The notes below the pieces were generated by a model. That model was not told the DNA's origin and did not search any database. It worked only from the letters and a program-made list of their open reading frames with translations. From contig JAJFZO010000747.1 in NCBI GenBank assembly GCA_021397835.1, forward strand, positions 6,964,501 to 7,028,500: DNA of 64,000 bases, in the 5' to 3' direction. This DNA is from Moringa oleifera. Taxonomy: Eukaryota; Streptophyta; Magnoliopsida; Brassicales; Moringaceae. Below, piece by piece: positions 49,560 to 61,500 of this stretch (within the stretch, counting starts at the first letter, position 1; each line of letters starts with the position of its first letter). Both the position numbers and the translations under genes were made by a program.

Positions 49560-49885
49560 TGCTTTATTTGCTACATAATTTCAGCAAAGATAAAGTAAAT
49601 ATGAGCTATTCTTTTACTTTATCAAGTAGTTTGAATTTTAGATAAAAATAATCTTTTAGTTTAAATTTTAAATAAGAATAATCTCTTAATTTAAATTTTG
49701 GATAGAAACAATTCCTTTGAATTCAAATATTAGAATATCTAAATAAGTACGATTTTACTTTTTTATTGTTTATTTTTTTTTTTATAAATAGGATGTCCAT
49801 CAATGAGATAGTGTAAGCAATTTCAAACCCCAAAAATTTGTATCTCCTTATCTATTATTCTTCCCCTTCTCTCAAAAACCCAACA
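49560..49885 (+). repeat. Right LTR of the middle copia element
   Basis: It starts TGCTTTATTTGCTACATAAT and ends AAAACCCAACA, pairing with 42226-42536. Only seven bases separate it from the inner element's right LTR. The 20 bases after it (AAATAGTATTAAAAGCAATA) look like the PBS that follows the left copy, which is unexpected for a 3' LTR. Confidence 0.88.
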
Positions 49886-52440
49886 AAATAGTATTAAAAG
49901 CAATAGGGCTCAATAGTGTTCATTAGAAAGGGATCAAAAAGCATGACTTTTATATTAATGAGAAAGGATTATTGATTTTAAGTAGATTTTTATGAGCACT
50001 GTCTAATTGGGGGTGAGGGGGGTGGGGGGAAAGAAACTAAGTTTGATCACCGACATTTACAGATGAAGGTAGCTAATGGACTATGCTCATGAGGACCTAC
50101 GGGGACCATTAAGACATCCACCCATGGAGGTAAGTCAAACTTTCTATCAATAGTACAGATGACTACACTAGAAAAGCTTGGGTCTATTTGCCTAAAAATA
50201 AGAATGATGTCTTGTCCAAGTTTAAAGAGTGAAAAGTATTAATAATGTAGAAATTGAAAGCTTAAAAACAGATAATGGCCTAGAATTTTTTAGTTGAATC
50301 GATTTTGTAAAGAGTATATAATTTTTAGATGTAAAACAATAAAGAAAACCTTTAACAGAATAGGATTGTAGAACGAATGAGAAGAACTTTACTTGAAAGG
50401 GTCAGATGTGTGTCGCATTGTTCAAGTTTACCAAAAAATTTCTAAGGGGAAACTGTTGTAACTTTATCTCATTCAGTAAATAAATGCTCTTCTACTATCA
50501 TAGATTTTAAGATAGCAAAGAAAGATGGAATGGGAGACCATTGAGTCTTTGTCATTTGAGAGCTTTGGTTGCACCAGTTATGTTCATGAAAGTGAAGGTA
50601 AGTTGGAACTTCGATCTAACAAATATGCAATTTTTTGGTTATTTAGATGGTCAAAGGATAAAAATGTAGAATAAGAACCAATTGGCTTTAAAGTCACAAT
50701 AAGCAAAGATGTAGTGTTAAACAAAAGATGATTTTCCTTGTTTGAATACATTGAGAGAGAACTCGGTTACAAGTAGAGCTATTAATGATGTGGACCATAA
50801 ATCTGGCCAGACTACTATCCTTAAGGTAAAGCTAGTTAATGTAGATAATACACCTGTGCAAATTGGTTCTAGTGAACATTAGCAAACACGATAGCAAAAA
50901 GACTCCTATATACCTACTAATGAACTGGATGCTGAGGTTGTGTACGATGATAAAATTGATCCAAATTAGAAACTGATAATGGAAGAAGATCAAATGCATG
51001 ACTACTTGCTAGTAAGAGACCCAAGGTATGCCAACATCACTACTCAAAGTTTGGAAAATAAAGAACCTACTAGTTATGGTGATGCAGTAGCTTCAATAAA
51101 GGCAAAAGAATGGATTATTGTCCTGAATGAGGAAATTGATTCTTTGAGGAAGAATCAAAGTTAGGTATTGGTGCTTGAAGCAAAACAATAGAAACCAGTT
51201 GCTTGTAAGTTTGTTTATAAGTTGAAGGAAGATGCTCCTCCCAAACATCCAATGACATACAAAGCTAGATTGGTTGCTAAGGGTTTACACAAAAAAGAAG
51301 GCTTTGATTACATTGAGATATTCTCTCTTGTTATTAAATACAAAATAATTAGAACTGTGTTGGAATTGCTTACTCAGTTTGATTGGGAACCGGAACAATT
51401 AGACATAAAAACTACCTTCCTATTTTACATGGAGCAGCTTGAGGGCTATGAGGTAAAAGGTAAGCAAGAGATGGTTTGTTTGTTGAAGAGATCACTTTAG
51501 GGACTCAAACAGTCCCCAAGACAATGGTATTAAGAGATTCAACTCTTTTATCAGTAAAATTGGTCTCCACGAAAGTGATAATGATAGTTTTCTATACTTC
51601 AAAGGTGTTAATCCTAATAATGCAGTATGCTTATTGTTTTATATTGATGATATGCTTTTAGCAAGTAAAAGCATAGAAAAGATTCAAGAATTAAAGAGGT
51701 TGTTAGGTGCAAAATTTGAAAAGAAAGAGCTTAGAAAGGCTACCAAAATTTTGGGTATGATAATTCATAGGGATGGAAAAAAAAAAGAAAAAAAAGGTGT
51801 GTTAGCTCTTAAATAGAGTAGTTACTTGAGTAAAGTCATTTAAAAATTCTCAATGATTGAAAAAGGCTATCAAAATCCCTTTAACTAGATGTTTTCAACT
51901 TGCATCAAAGCAGTATCCTATTACTGAAAAACACTGAAATTATATGGAGAGGATCCCTTCTCAGAGTATCATTGGATAAGTGATGAATCCATGGTAAATA
52001 TAAAGCCTGACTTATGTCATGCATTGAGTGTACTCAACAAGTTCATGAAAAAATCTAGGTAACCCTCACAGGGAGGGTTTAAAGTGACTAATCAGATACC
52101 TTAATGGTGCCGTTGACACTACTTTGGTGTATAAGAAATGTGAAGATGATAAGTCACTGTTGTTTGGTTATAGTGATGCTAATTTTGTTGGAAATAAAGA
52201 TAACAAGAAATCCACATCTGTATATTTCTTCACTTTTTGATGGTAACTATATCACTTGGAAAGCAAAACTATAACTGTTTGTTGCACTCTCAAGCACTGA
52301 ACCTATGTATGTTGTAGTGACAGAAGCTATAAAAGAAGGGTTGTGGTCGCAAGGGCTTTTGATGAAATTGAGGATTCTGGAAGAAAAAGCTGTCATATCT
52401 TCTAGTAGCCAAATTGCTATATATTTTTATATGAAATGAC
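49886..52440 (+). pseudogene. Outer copia element: integrase, RT and RNase H
   Basis: The outer polyprotein resumes after the nest. Integrase landmarks are VDYAHEDLRGPLRHPP near 50078, FLSIVDDYTRKAWVYLPKN near 50145 and FKEWKVL. RT starts in a 61-codon open frame at 50979 (YGDAVASIKAKEWIIVLNEE) and continues as ACKFVYKLKEDAPP, YKARLVAKGLHKKEGFDYIE (near 51260) and LEQLDIK-like PEQLDIKTTF. It goes on with VCLLKRSL-GLKQSPRQWY and LYIDDMLLASKS near 51640, where the YxDD active site is preserved as YIDD, then KATKILGMIIHRDGKK. RNase H is fragmentary at 52010-52400 (NKFMKKSR, then YSDANFVGNKDNKKS). Stops and shifts prevent function. No outer LTRs were recognised on either side. Confidence 0.88.
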
Positions 52441-53783
52441 ATTAGCTGAAAATATATTTTTACATAAAATCACTTCATAGAAAACTATATCTCTATGTTG
52501 TCGACTCAATTAGACTCGTGTGTTTGACTTATATCCAATAACATCTTTGCACAAACAAACAATTTTGTACTGAAGCATACAAGTTTATACGAAACCACGT
52601 TATACGAAATTATATCTTTGTAGTGTCGACACATATTAAATTTGTGTAACAATATCTTTATATAAACCAATAAGATTTCACGAAGCTTATAGATAAAGTT
52701 ATACAAAGTTTACACAAAAAATTACTGAGATTTAATATTTGAAAGTTACACGGAGCCTATTTTATTAAAGTTATCCAATTATGCAATCAAGATTATGTAG
52801 GACTTATGTAATAAATTTTACATGAAACTTGTGATAAAAAGTTGTATGAAGACTTAACAATCTTTATACACATTGAAACATTTCACAAAATAAAAAAAAA
52901 AATTATTATTTTGTTCAATCCATTCTCAACAAGTTCTTAAAAAAGGAACATATGTTACTCGAACTTGCAAGAAAAACAAAAGAATTGAAAATATCTTCGA
53001 ATATTAAGATATTACTAAGAGAAAAAGAAAAAGAAAATATACATTTGAAAGAAAGAGAAATTTCATAAGTTTTTATATAATAAAAGTGGTTTGTCCACAC
53101 AAGATCCAAATAAATTTAAAATAAGTAAGTTGGTAAAATTGAACTTTCTGACACACAAACAAGAAAATAATTATATAATACAAAAGATTAAATGATTTAT
53201 TTATTTTATGAATCAAAAAATAAATTTAAATTTAAAAATTTTATCAAATGGTAAATATTTTAAAAATAAAACTACTTTTATATAAAAATATTTAAAAAGC
53301 CTCAATTTACCATCCCACTTTGGCCTCAGTGGACTATCACTTATGAATGACGGATTTAAAACTGTAGAGTTTTGATTTCTTTAGCAAATTCAAGGCCAAA
53401 AGTCAGGCTTCATATTCTATTTTATGTTTGAGATCAAGAATTCCAAGATTGGGAGTTGCTCTGATCCAAACAAAATAAATCAAGCTTTCGTTTCGTGTGT
53501 TTTTTTTTTTAATTCATATCTACCCAGAACGATGGACATGGCTTTGGTCCAGTTTCTTCTATGGGCTTTCTTCTACCCGATAGCGGAAGCACGGAGAAGG
53601 GTCCATGCCATTTCCTTGTAATTCTTACGGATTAAGTCAAATGGTATAATTAAAATTTAGTAGGTGCAAGTAATTTTGAAATTTGTAGTTTTACAAATCT
53701 AAAATTTGAATTATTTTCCAAGATAAGTGGTTCCAAATAAACCCTATGAAAAGGCTCTCCATTTGAAAAAGGTAAGAGAATGA
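52441..53783. other. AT-rich flank of the transposon nest
   Basis: No gene is supported. Two diverged direct repeats of about 35 bp lie near 52483 and 52606 (share AAAnTATATCT and TGTCGAC), about 125 bp apart. A 29-codon Met-initiated frame at 53532-53621 reads MDMALVQFLLWAFFYPIAEA, then a basic end. It is signal-peptide-like but has no continuation and is not called a gene. Confidence 0.35.
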
Positions 53784-53857
53784 TGGTCCCAGCAAGACTT
53801 GAAGTGGCGACCTTCGGCTCATAAGACCAACGCTCTAACCCACTGGGCTGTGGGAGT
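53784..53857 (-). pseudogene. Decayed copy of the TAT tRNA
   Basis: This is the same length and orientation as the intact tRNA at 34915-34988. The anticodon arm and adjoining variable region are identical (GCGTTGGTCTTATGAG, then CCGAAGGTCG). Substitutions destroy pairing in the acceptor stem (5' end begins ACTCCCA in place of GGTCCCG) and the T stem, and alter the D arm (GCCCAGTGGGTTAGAGC). The B box is changed to CTTCAAGTC-like sequence. It is most likely a pseudogene. Confidence 0.85.
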
Positions 53858-55528
53858 TGCAGGTTTTTTTTTTTTCCTAGGTATGATGTCCCTGGTATGA
53901 TGTCAACCAAGTTCGAGGACTGCAACTGTTTAATCGAAAGCAGTCAGCATCTGGGTTCCTTCAGGTCAATTTGACCCTCCTTCTGACAACCTCAGAATCT
54001 TCGGGACAGAGGCATTCTGGATTTAAGCCAGCACGTTGCTATAGTAGAAGACCACTTGGAGATAATCAAAAGATTTTGTTCTTGAAAATTCAAGTTAAAC
54101 AGAAAACTGGACTAAATCTGCATCTCCATCGTGGTTGTTGTAGAAACCTCACTTAATTTGGAGATATATTGAGTTCCAGGACGGACTTATCTGAATCCAT
54201 ACAAGATTTTGCTCCCGAGGATGAACTGTAATTCCATTTTTGTCCCTTTCCTTTTTTACACATTGTTTTTTTTTTTTTTTCAGTTTTTTGCTCCCCATAT
54301 TCTCCATAGGCAGTTTTTCTTACTTTTAATGCCTCTTTTTCCCTTGTTGTCTCTTCCACATGTTTAGACCTGTTTCCAGCCACACAAACGGTTCAACCAA
54401 AAGTCGTGGGCTTCCCAAAGTTGCTTCCTCCTTTGCCTTTCCTTTTCCAGGTTGTGGAACAAGAAGGCATTTTCCTGGAGAAAGCAACTACTTTGATCTC
54501 ATATACAAGAATCTTGAGGATCATAGCTGCATCTTGTTTTCTGTGGCCATTGGAAATGTACCAACTTACACACTATCAGACACTGGAGAGAAACCTTTGG
54601 ACAAAGTTAGGCTGGTGGATTCTGCACCCTTCCTGTCTGCATCACAACTTTCCCCTCTTAAGGTCCTACTGCAACAGAAACTCCTCTACCAAGTGCCTCA
54701 ACCAATCCTAATATCTTGACATTGTCAAAACTCAGGCCTCTCATTTCTGATAAACAAGATTAACATTTACAAATAGCAAAAACTGATCTTTAGTGCCAGC
54801 TTAAATAATGCAATACTGACTTCTTGAAAGCCAATCTAACCATTTCATAAAAGTCATACAATCACGATCCACATATGAACTGCCGGCATAAAATGTTTTC
54901 TGGTGCTTTCAAACAGAAAAAAGTCAACATTCTATGACCAAAACTTCTCAAATTTTCTGTCAGGAAAAAAACTTGCTTATCATCATCACACAAAGTTACA
55001 ATTGTACAAAGCAGAATTGTGAATTACACAAGGCAGCAATTCTATGATACAACAGACGCCCACAAAGATTTTAGTATTATATATCTCACCATCACATGTA
55101 AGGACCCGTGTCCTCTTAAAAGGATAAAGAAAAATATTAGACCTAAATCGAGGGGGAAAAAAATATAAACTAATGAGAAAAATACCCACAACTACCAACC
55201 CATCATAAAAAACCACAACTGAATTCTACCTGCATGTGGCTCAATTTACAAAGGTGGATGGTCTGAACTGCAGCTTTTAGGACATGACCTTAGGTAAAAC
55301 TACTCTCCGCCTGCAACTTTTCTTGAACTTGCATCTTTACCATCGCAAGGCCTGCTAACTGTGTCGAGAAATCCAAAAATTTCGGAAAGCCTTCAAACTT
55401 ATATCAAGAAACAAAGCTCAACAAGTTCAGGGATTCCTGCATGTGGCATCATGCTTTATACAGAAGACCAGAAACCCAAGGCAGCAGCATGAACCAAGAA
55501 CAAGTATAGAGAACAACGAAAGGAACTA
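53858..55528. other. Intergenic DNA and 3' flank of the BSL gene
   Basis: Less AT-rich than the transposon zone. Open frames of 119 codons (54360-54719) and 101 codons (54406-54711) overlap on the + strand. Neither shows a motif I recognise and they exclude each other, so no gene is called. The last few hundred bases below 55528 are the likely 3' UTR of the minus-strand BSL gene. Confidence 0.35.
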
Positions 55529-58500
55529 CTATATCCATGCAAGAGAGCCCCGATCATTTGTCGCTTGAGGACGACCTCGTGTCGGTGTTGGTGGTCTGTT
55601 AGCATTCAGCTCCTGCTCTCATGGAAACCAATAGAAACCAAATAAGAGAAATTTTCAATAGATGAAAACTCGTAACTAAAAAAAGCACAATCTGGAAAGT
55701 AGCAGCACCTGCATCCATGTATCCTCTATATGGCGTTCAGGCGACGCTTCTGGTGATGAAATTGCTGGTGGCAAAGGATGAATTAGTTTAGGAACTACCA
55801 CAAGGTCTCTACCCAAGACCAAGATTGCCCCAGCATTATTTGCAGTTCCTATAGCAAAAGGCAAGAACCAGGATTATAAGGCTAACATCTGTTGAGTTCT
55901 AAAGCCACAGACAACTAAATACCAGCTACATACCACAGTAATTGGTTGCTGAGAAAAGCGTGATTAAATGTCCCTGAGCAAAACGCTCAAAGCCGTCCAT
56001 CACACATTCATGTGCACGTACAATTAATTGAAGATCATTGTTGTTGCAGAATTCCATGACACGATCAGGCTGCCACATCAAACTCAAAGATAAGCATCAC
56101 CCACATGACAAATCATCAAATTCTCCTTTCTATATGCATTCAAGGAAGTAACATTTACTAGAATAACATTTCCTCCTACAGATACAGCCAGACATAAGAA
56201 CTACAGTTAAGACAGTACATATTATTTGCAAAGAAAACTAGAAAAAGAAAAAACAAATATGTTTTATAATAAATATAATGTTACTGTGAAGATGACTATC
56301 CATGAAGACTCCTGGCCAGAACTCAATATTCAAAACCACCATCTTTAACCCTCCCAAAGGAATGCTCCATATTCCATTTCATTATTGAGGCTGAGGACAG
56401 AACTGATTATCCAAAATGGGAACTGCTCAAATTCATTTGACAGTCCACATATTCACACAATTGAAATGGATAGACAGCCTTGGTTCCACAAACAAAAACA
56501 AAAAGAAGAAAAAACAAGCAATAAATTTGGTAACTGCAACCAACAATCCTTTTCATCTGCATGGCAAATGATATGAAAACCCTTACTCTATAGTCAAGAA
56601 ATTAAAGCCTTATGCAAATATTTTATGGTGCTTGATGATTACTAGATATGCACACAGATTGGAAAAGGAAGACAGTAATGAAGCAAACTATGATAGTGAA
56701 CATAGAATCCAAAAATTAGAAACCATGGATTTCAAAACCTCAACAGACAAAATGAAGCAGCAATCCAGTCTCCAAGCTTTCGAACAGAAGCACCAAGTGT
56801 AGCAGTAACACTAAATCTCTTAGACATGCACTTCTATATTTCAAACTCCCCAAACTTCCACCAATAATATCAATCCTATAACTAATTTCAACATTGTCAG
56901 TAGAGAACTGGTGCAGTCTTTGGAACACCAAAAGATTCATCCACATTTGCATCCAGAATCTTGAGGCACTCTTTAAGACTAACTATACTTCACAAGTAAA
57001 TTTTTAACCTAACAAAATTCTGCCAATTCCTTCCAGCCTTACATCCAAATTACTCTTTCCTTTTTCACAGCCACTGGCATCCACACAGCCATTGATATCT
57101 TATCTTGGAAGGGCCAACACATAAGCTTGAAGTTAAACGGACTTCATATTAAGAAAAAAGTTATTTTAAAATAAATATTTGATCTCATGTACTAACAGAT
57201 ATTTATTGAATAAAAACAATTGTTAAGACAATGCTAAAATTGAAAGATATTACACCAAATAACAAAAAAACCAAAGGAAACAAAAGACTCACCCCAAAAG
57301 TAACCAATCCTGGACCTCTAGCATTCGGTCGCAACCCTTCCACACTGTCATTTTCTGTTGGATCAGACCTATGGGACAATCATAATAAAATGTTACTGAC
57401 AAACAAATATATAAAATGAATATTATTAAAGCACCAAAATAACAGCATATATAACACTGACCATAATAAATCCATAAGCACAATGGATCCTGCTTCCATT
57501 GTAATTGGACGCTGAAGATTCTCAATTTGTTCCACATGATTTATTGACCGACCAATACCACCATGCATACAGATAATTTTCTTCTCAATTAGTGCTGCCA
57601 GAGGAAGCCAATTGAATAAACGATTTATTCGATGCCATGCCCAGATTCCATCTCTCTCACCCTGTTTAGCAAGCCCTGAATTTGGTTATTTCAATCAAGA
57701 TGCAAAAACATTTGTTCAATTGCAAACAATATAGTACCATGCGCTCAATGCACTCGATCCGGAAGCCAAAAAGGGCATTGATATCTGCAGCTTCATGGTT
57801 CCCACGAATTAAATGTACATTGTGGGGATACTCAACCTGCAACATTGAGATTCAAAAAAGAAAAAAGTAAAAAGCCCATCAAACCCCAGGATAAAGTGAA
57901 AATGAAAATGCAAAGGATCACTAACATGAAAAATGAAAGAAGAAAACAGGCCCAAAATACCTTCAAAGCAAGCAGAAGAGTAATAGTTTCCAGGCTGTGC
58001 TGTCCCCGATCAACATAATCTCCTAAGAAGAGATAATCGATATATCTGATAGTCAATCATACATAATTAGCATCACGGTTGCACAACATCGCAATGCAGC
58101 TAAGTCAATAAGGATTCGATTACAGAGTCTCCACTGGCAATATATATACACACGTATATATAGAATAGAAAAGGTACAAGTCACCAATTCAAATTAAGGT
58201 CACCAGAGCACAACAACCATCTATTTAAGTAATCAACTTCATCTAACAAAGATCGACTAAGCTAATGGCATTCATAGTAGAACAATTACATTTCTCAACA
58301 GAAGGTCAAGAAAATAACTCAACATCATTCTATAAGAACAACCATCAAAAGCATCAGGTTATTATGGCACACACTAGTTTAGATTCTTGCAACAAAATGC
58401 AAAGAGATATTCCTCAACTAAGGTCGCATCAGGTCCAGCAGAGATATGAAAACAAATAGGTATCCACAATAAGAAGCAATACAAACAATAAGAAGCATCT

Positions 58501-61500
58501 AAATTGGTATAAGGAAACATAAATGTAAAAAACTTACGCTATGTCCCCAGCTGTTGACGGGGCACCGTACTCATCAAAGAGGCGCATGAGATCCCCAAAT
58601 TGCCCATGCAAATCACCAAAAATCTTGATAGGAGCTCTAAGCTGTAAAACACTCGGTTCACTTGCAAATATCCGTTCAGCACTGTCACAAAGATCTGCTA
58701 TTTCATTACAATCTAAGAAAAATTGACGGCGAACTGGAGGCTTCCAACCACGAGGCTTTAAAAGATGCGCTATGACCTGATCATAGAAAGGAAAAGGTAT
58801 TCTGCTATAAATGAGACATGAGACCAAGGAAATTAAGAAAATTATTTGATAGGTAAGGTAGTTCACCTAAAACACCAAAATGGGGGCAAAACCCGCGTAC
58901 ACGGGAGGTACACACCACCTAACAAAAATTCACCTCTTACAATTTAAGGCATCCAAAATAATACAACCAAGAATAAGTTAAGCAGGAAGCAGAGTCCAAC
59001 AACCAGAAGAATCTTTCTAATCAACACAGCTTACACAAATACCATCTATAACTGATAGAATACATGAGTATGCCACAAGGATGGTTTAAACGGACAATCT
59101 GTATGTTGGCCGTACAATTATCAGGTTAAATAAAAAGCAGGAGGAATATGCCAGCATGCAGGTGTGCTCTTCTTGAACTTACCATACTCTGTGGAAACCT
59201 CTTATAGGGGGAAATTGCATGAGCTAGAGAGAGAAAGGAAAAACAGCAAGAGGGACAATAGAGAGAGAGCGACAGGCAGACAGACAAAGACAAAGAGACA
59301 GTAACAGAGACAGGCAGACAGGGAGAGAGGGAGAGAGACAGTGAGAAGTAAATGACCCAAGTCTGCTGTGATATTATGCCTTTGTGCTGCAAATATAAAC
59401 CATTATTTTAGACTCATTCATGGAGTTGAATCCATTGGACAGAACTTGGTTAAAAGGCTGACACTTGTCCCTGATACGTAGGCTCAGTTGATCTCATGAT
59501 ACAATTAGCAATCAGGGCAAATTTGGAACACTGGAACTTGCTTAAATTTGAGGGATTATTGTTGTCAATTCACAGTAGTACATATCAAATTTCATCCATG
59601 CAAGATGGATCTTGGGAGATTTGACATTCTGCAGAGTTCTGACCTCTGAAAGGTAAATGATTGACCAATTCACACATAAAATAACCACCAAATAATATAG
59701 ATGAATAGGGTAAGAAAACAGCACGGCCTAAAAACTATAACACACACACACACACACATAAAACCACTCAAAAGTACATTCCAACCTACAAATCCCACCA
59801 GATTATTATAAATTAAAAAGAAAACAACAGAATAAGCTCTCCATTCCATTAAGTAGAATTGGAGAAAAAGGTTGTTGGACCAAAGCATCTATGTCCTTAG
59901 ATCTTCATGAAGATAAAACAACTCTTAAAGAACAGCTTTACTATCAGAGGAGAAAACCTAGGGAACCAAGGTACGACGATTTCCAGAGTTACTATCATCA
60001 TCTATTAACAGATTACAATTTTGAATTACGAAGCTGGGTCATCTAAGAGGGACAGAGAGTGAGAGCAAGAAAGAGAGAGGTAATAGGATGACATCAGATT
60101 GCTTAATTCAATATGGGTTTCTCACTTGACAGGTTGTTTCAAGGTAGACTATTGGTTCCTTAGTTTGAGGAACTCCTTTATTTTCTCTGCAGGTAGCCAC
60201 GCTGGAAACAGTACTCTGGATTTATTGGACCGTATAATCAATTCAGGAATTTGTAGCAGTTTACCAATGAGTAACATCATTGATGACGAAACCAAACAAA
60301 TGGAAGGGGACCAAGAGCATCCATGAATGTCATAGGTCCATCCTAAAAACAAGCATGATTTCAGTTTTTACAAAGATCAAATCAGTATATACAAAATAAA
60401 GATCCAGGAGTACATGCTAACTTTCTCAAAAAGCCATTAGAATTATATACACATTCATAATACTATCAACTAAACTCAATTCACATCTCTCCACTTTACA
60501 AAATATTACACACATAAAGAGCGGTCAATTTAATTTTTCTACTCCATGTCGCATCTACATTTATTACCCAGTATTAATACCAATGTTGGATCACTTTTAA
60601 ACCTATATTGCCACACTCCTTCCACACTTCCCTCTTCTGCTATTTTACATCCAATCAATTCAGCAATAGTTAGGATAAGAACACTGAATTTTATTGCATA
60701 AGTGAAGTAGAAGAAGCTCCTCTACCTTTTTTGGTACGCTATTGATGGACATCTGCCGATCTAACAGTTTCCTTGCCGCAGTTGCACTTTCTGGGGTCCC
60801 ATAGCTGACCCGCCTACCTTCATTTTCAAACTGATCAATTGAAAGCTGTCTAACCATGCCACCTAAAGCTCCACCAGTCTCTGCAGCTACAACCACCTAA
60901 AACATATGCAAAGGAAAAAAAAAAAAAACCAGACACAATGTCAACATTATGCAAGCACTTAAATGGTAAAATTGACTTCAAATAACACTCAGGATAATTA
61001 TGAAAATCCGAAACTGACAGCTCTGTGATGCAGCCGAACTCCAGCAGGAGCAACATTATTAGATCCAGCAGAATCGGGCTTGATTAAGGAAGATATCTGT
61101 TTCCCACTAGGGGTAGCCTCAGCCCCACGATCCCTGTCTGGGAGTTCGACTTCACCATTAACTTGCCGTGCTTTGGCAGCTGCCAAAGTGGCACTGATAG
61201 CTTCAGCTTCTGCAGCTGATGCTTCAACCAAATATTCAACACCTTTACTCATCCTCCTGCATAATAATTAGTATCCAGTAACTCTTGAGATAGGTGAGAA
61301 ACTACATTACATCCTTGTAAACCAAAACAAAGTACTGAGCTCACCGAGATCCTTGAAGCATAGCATTTTCCGTGCTTATATCGGTATACATATCACCATT
61401 TACTGGTGGAGCAACAGGATTTCCAAGCACAACAGAACCATCAGGAGCTGCTTCTGGCATTGTTTGTCTTGTCCTTTCGTCAATGAAGCCATACCTTCCA

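Noticed and set aside
53532..53621. Short Met-initiated frame MDMALVQFLLWAFFYP as a secreted peptide gene
   Set aside because: It has under 30 codons in its natural frame, no continuation and no recognised family.
59126..59392. 88-codon minus-strand Ser/Leu-rich open frame
   Set aside because: It is a translation of the GA/GACA simple-sequence tract inside a BSL intron.
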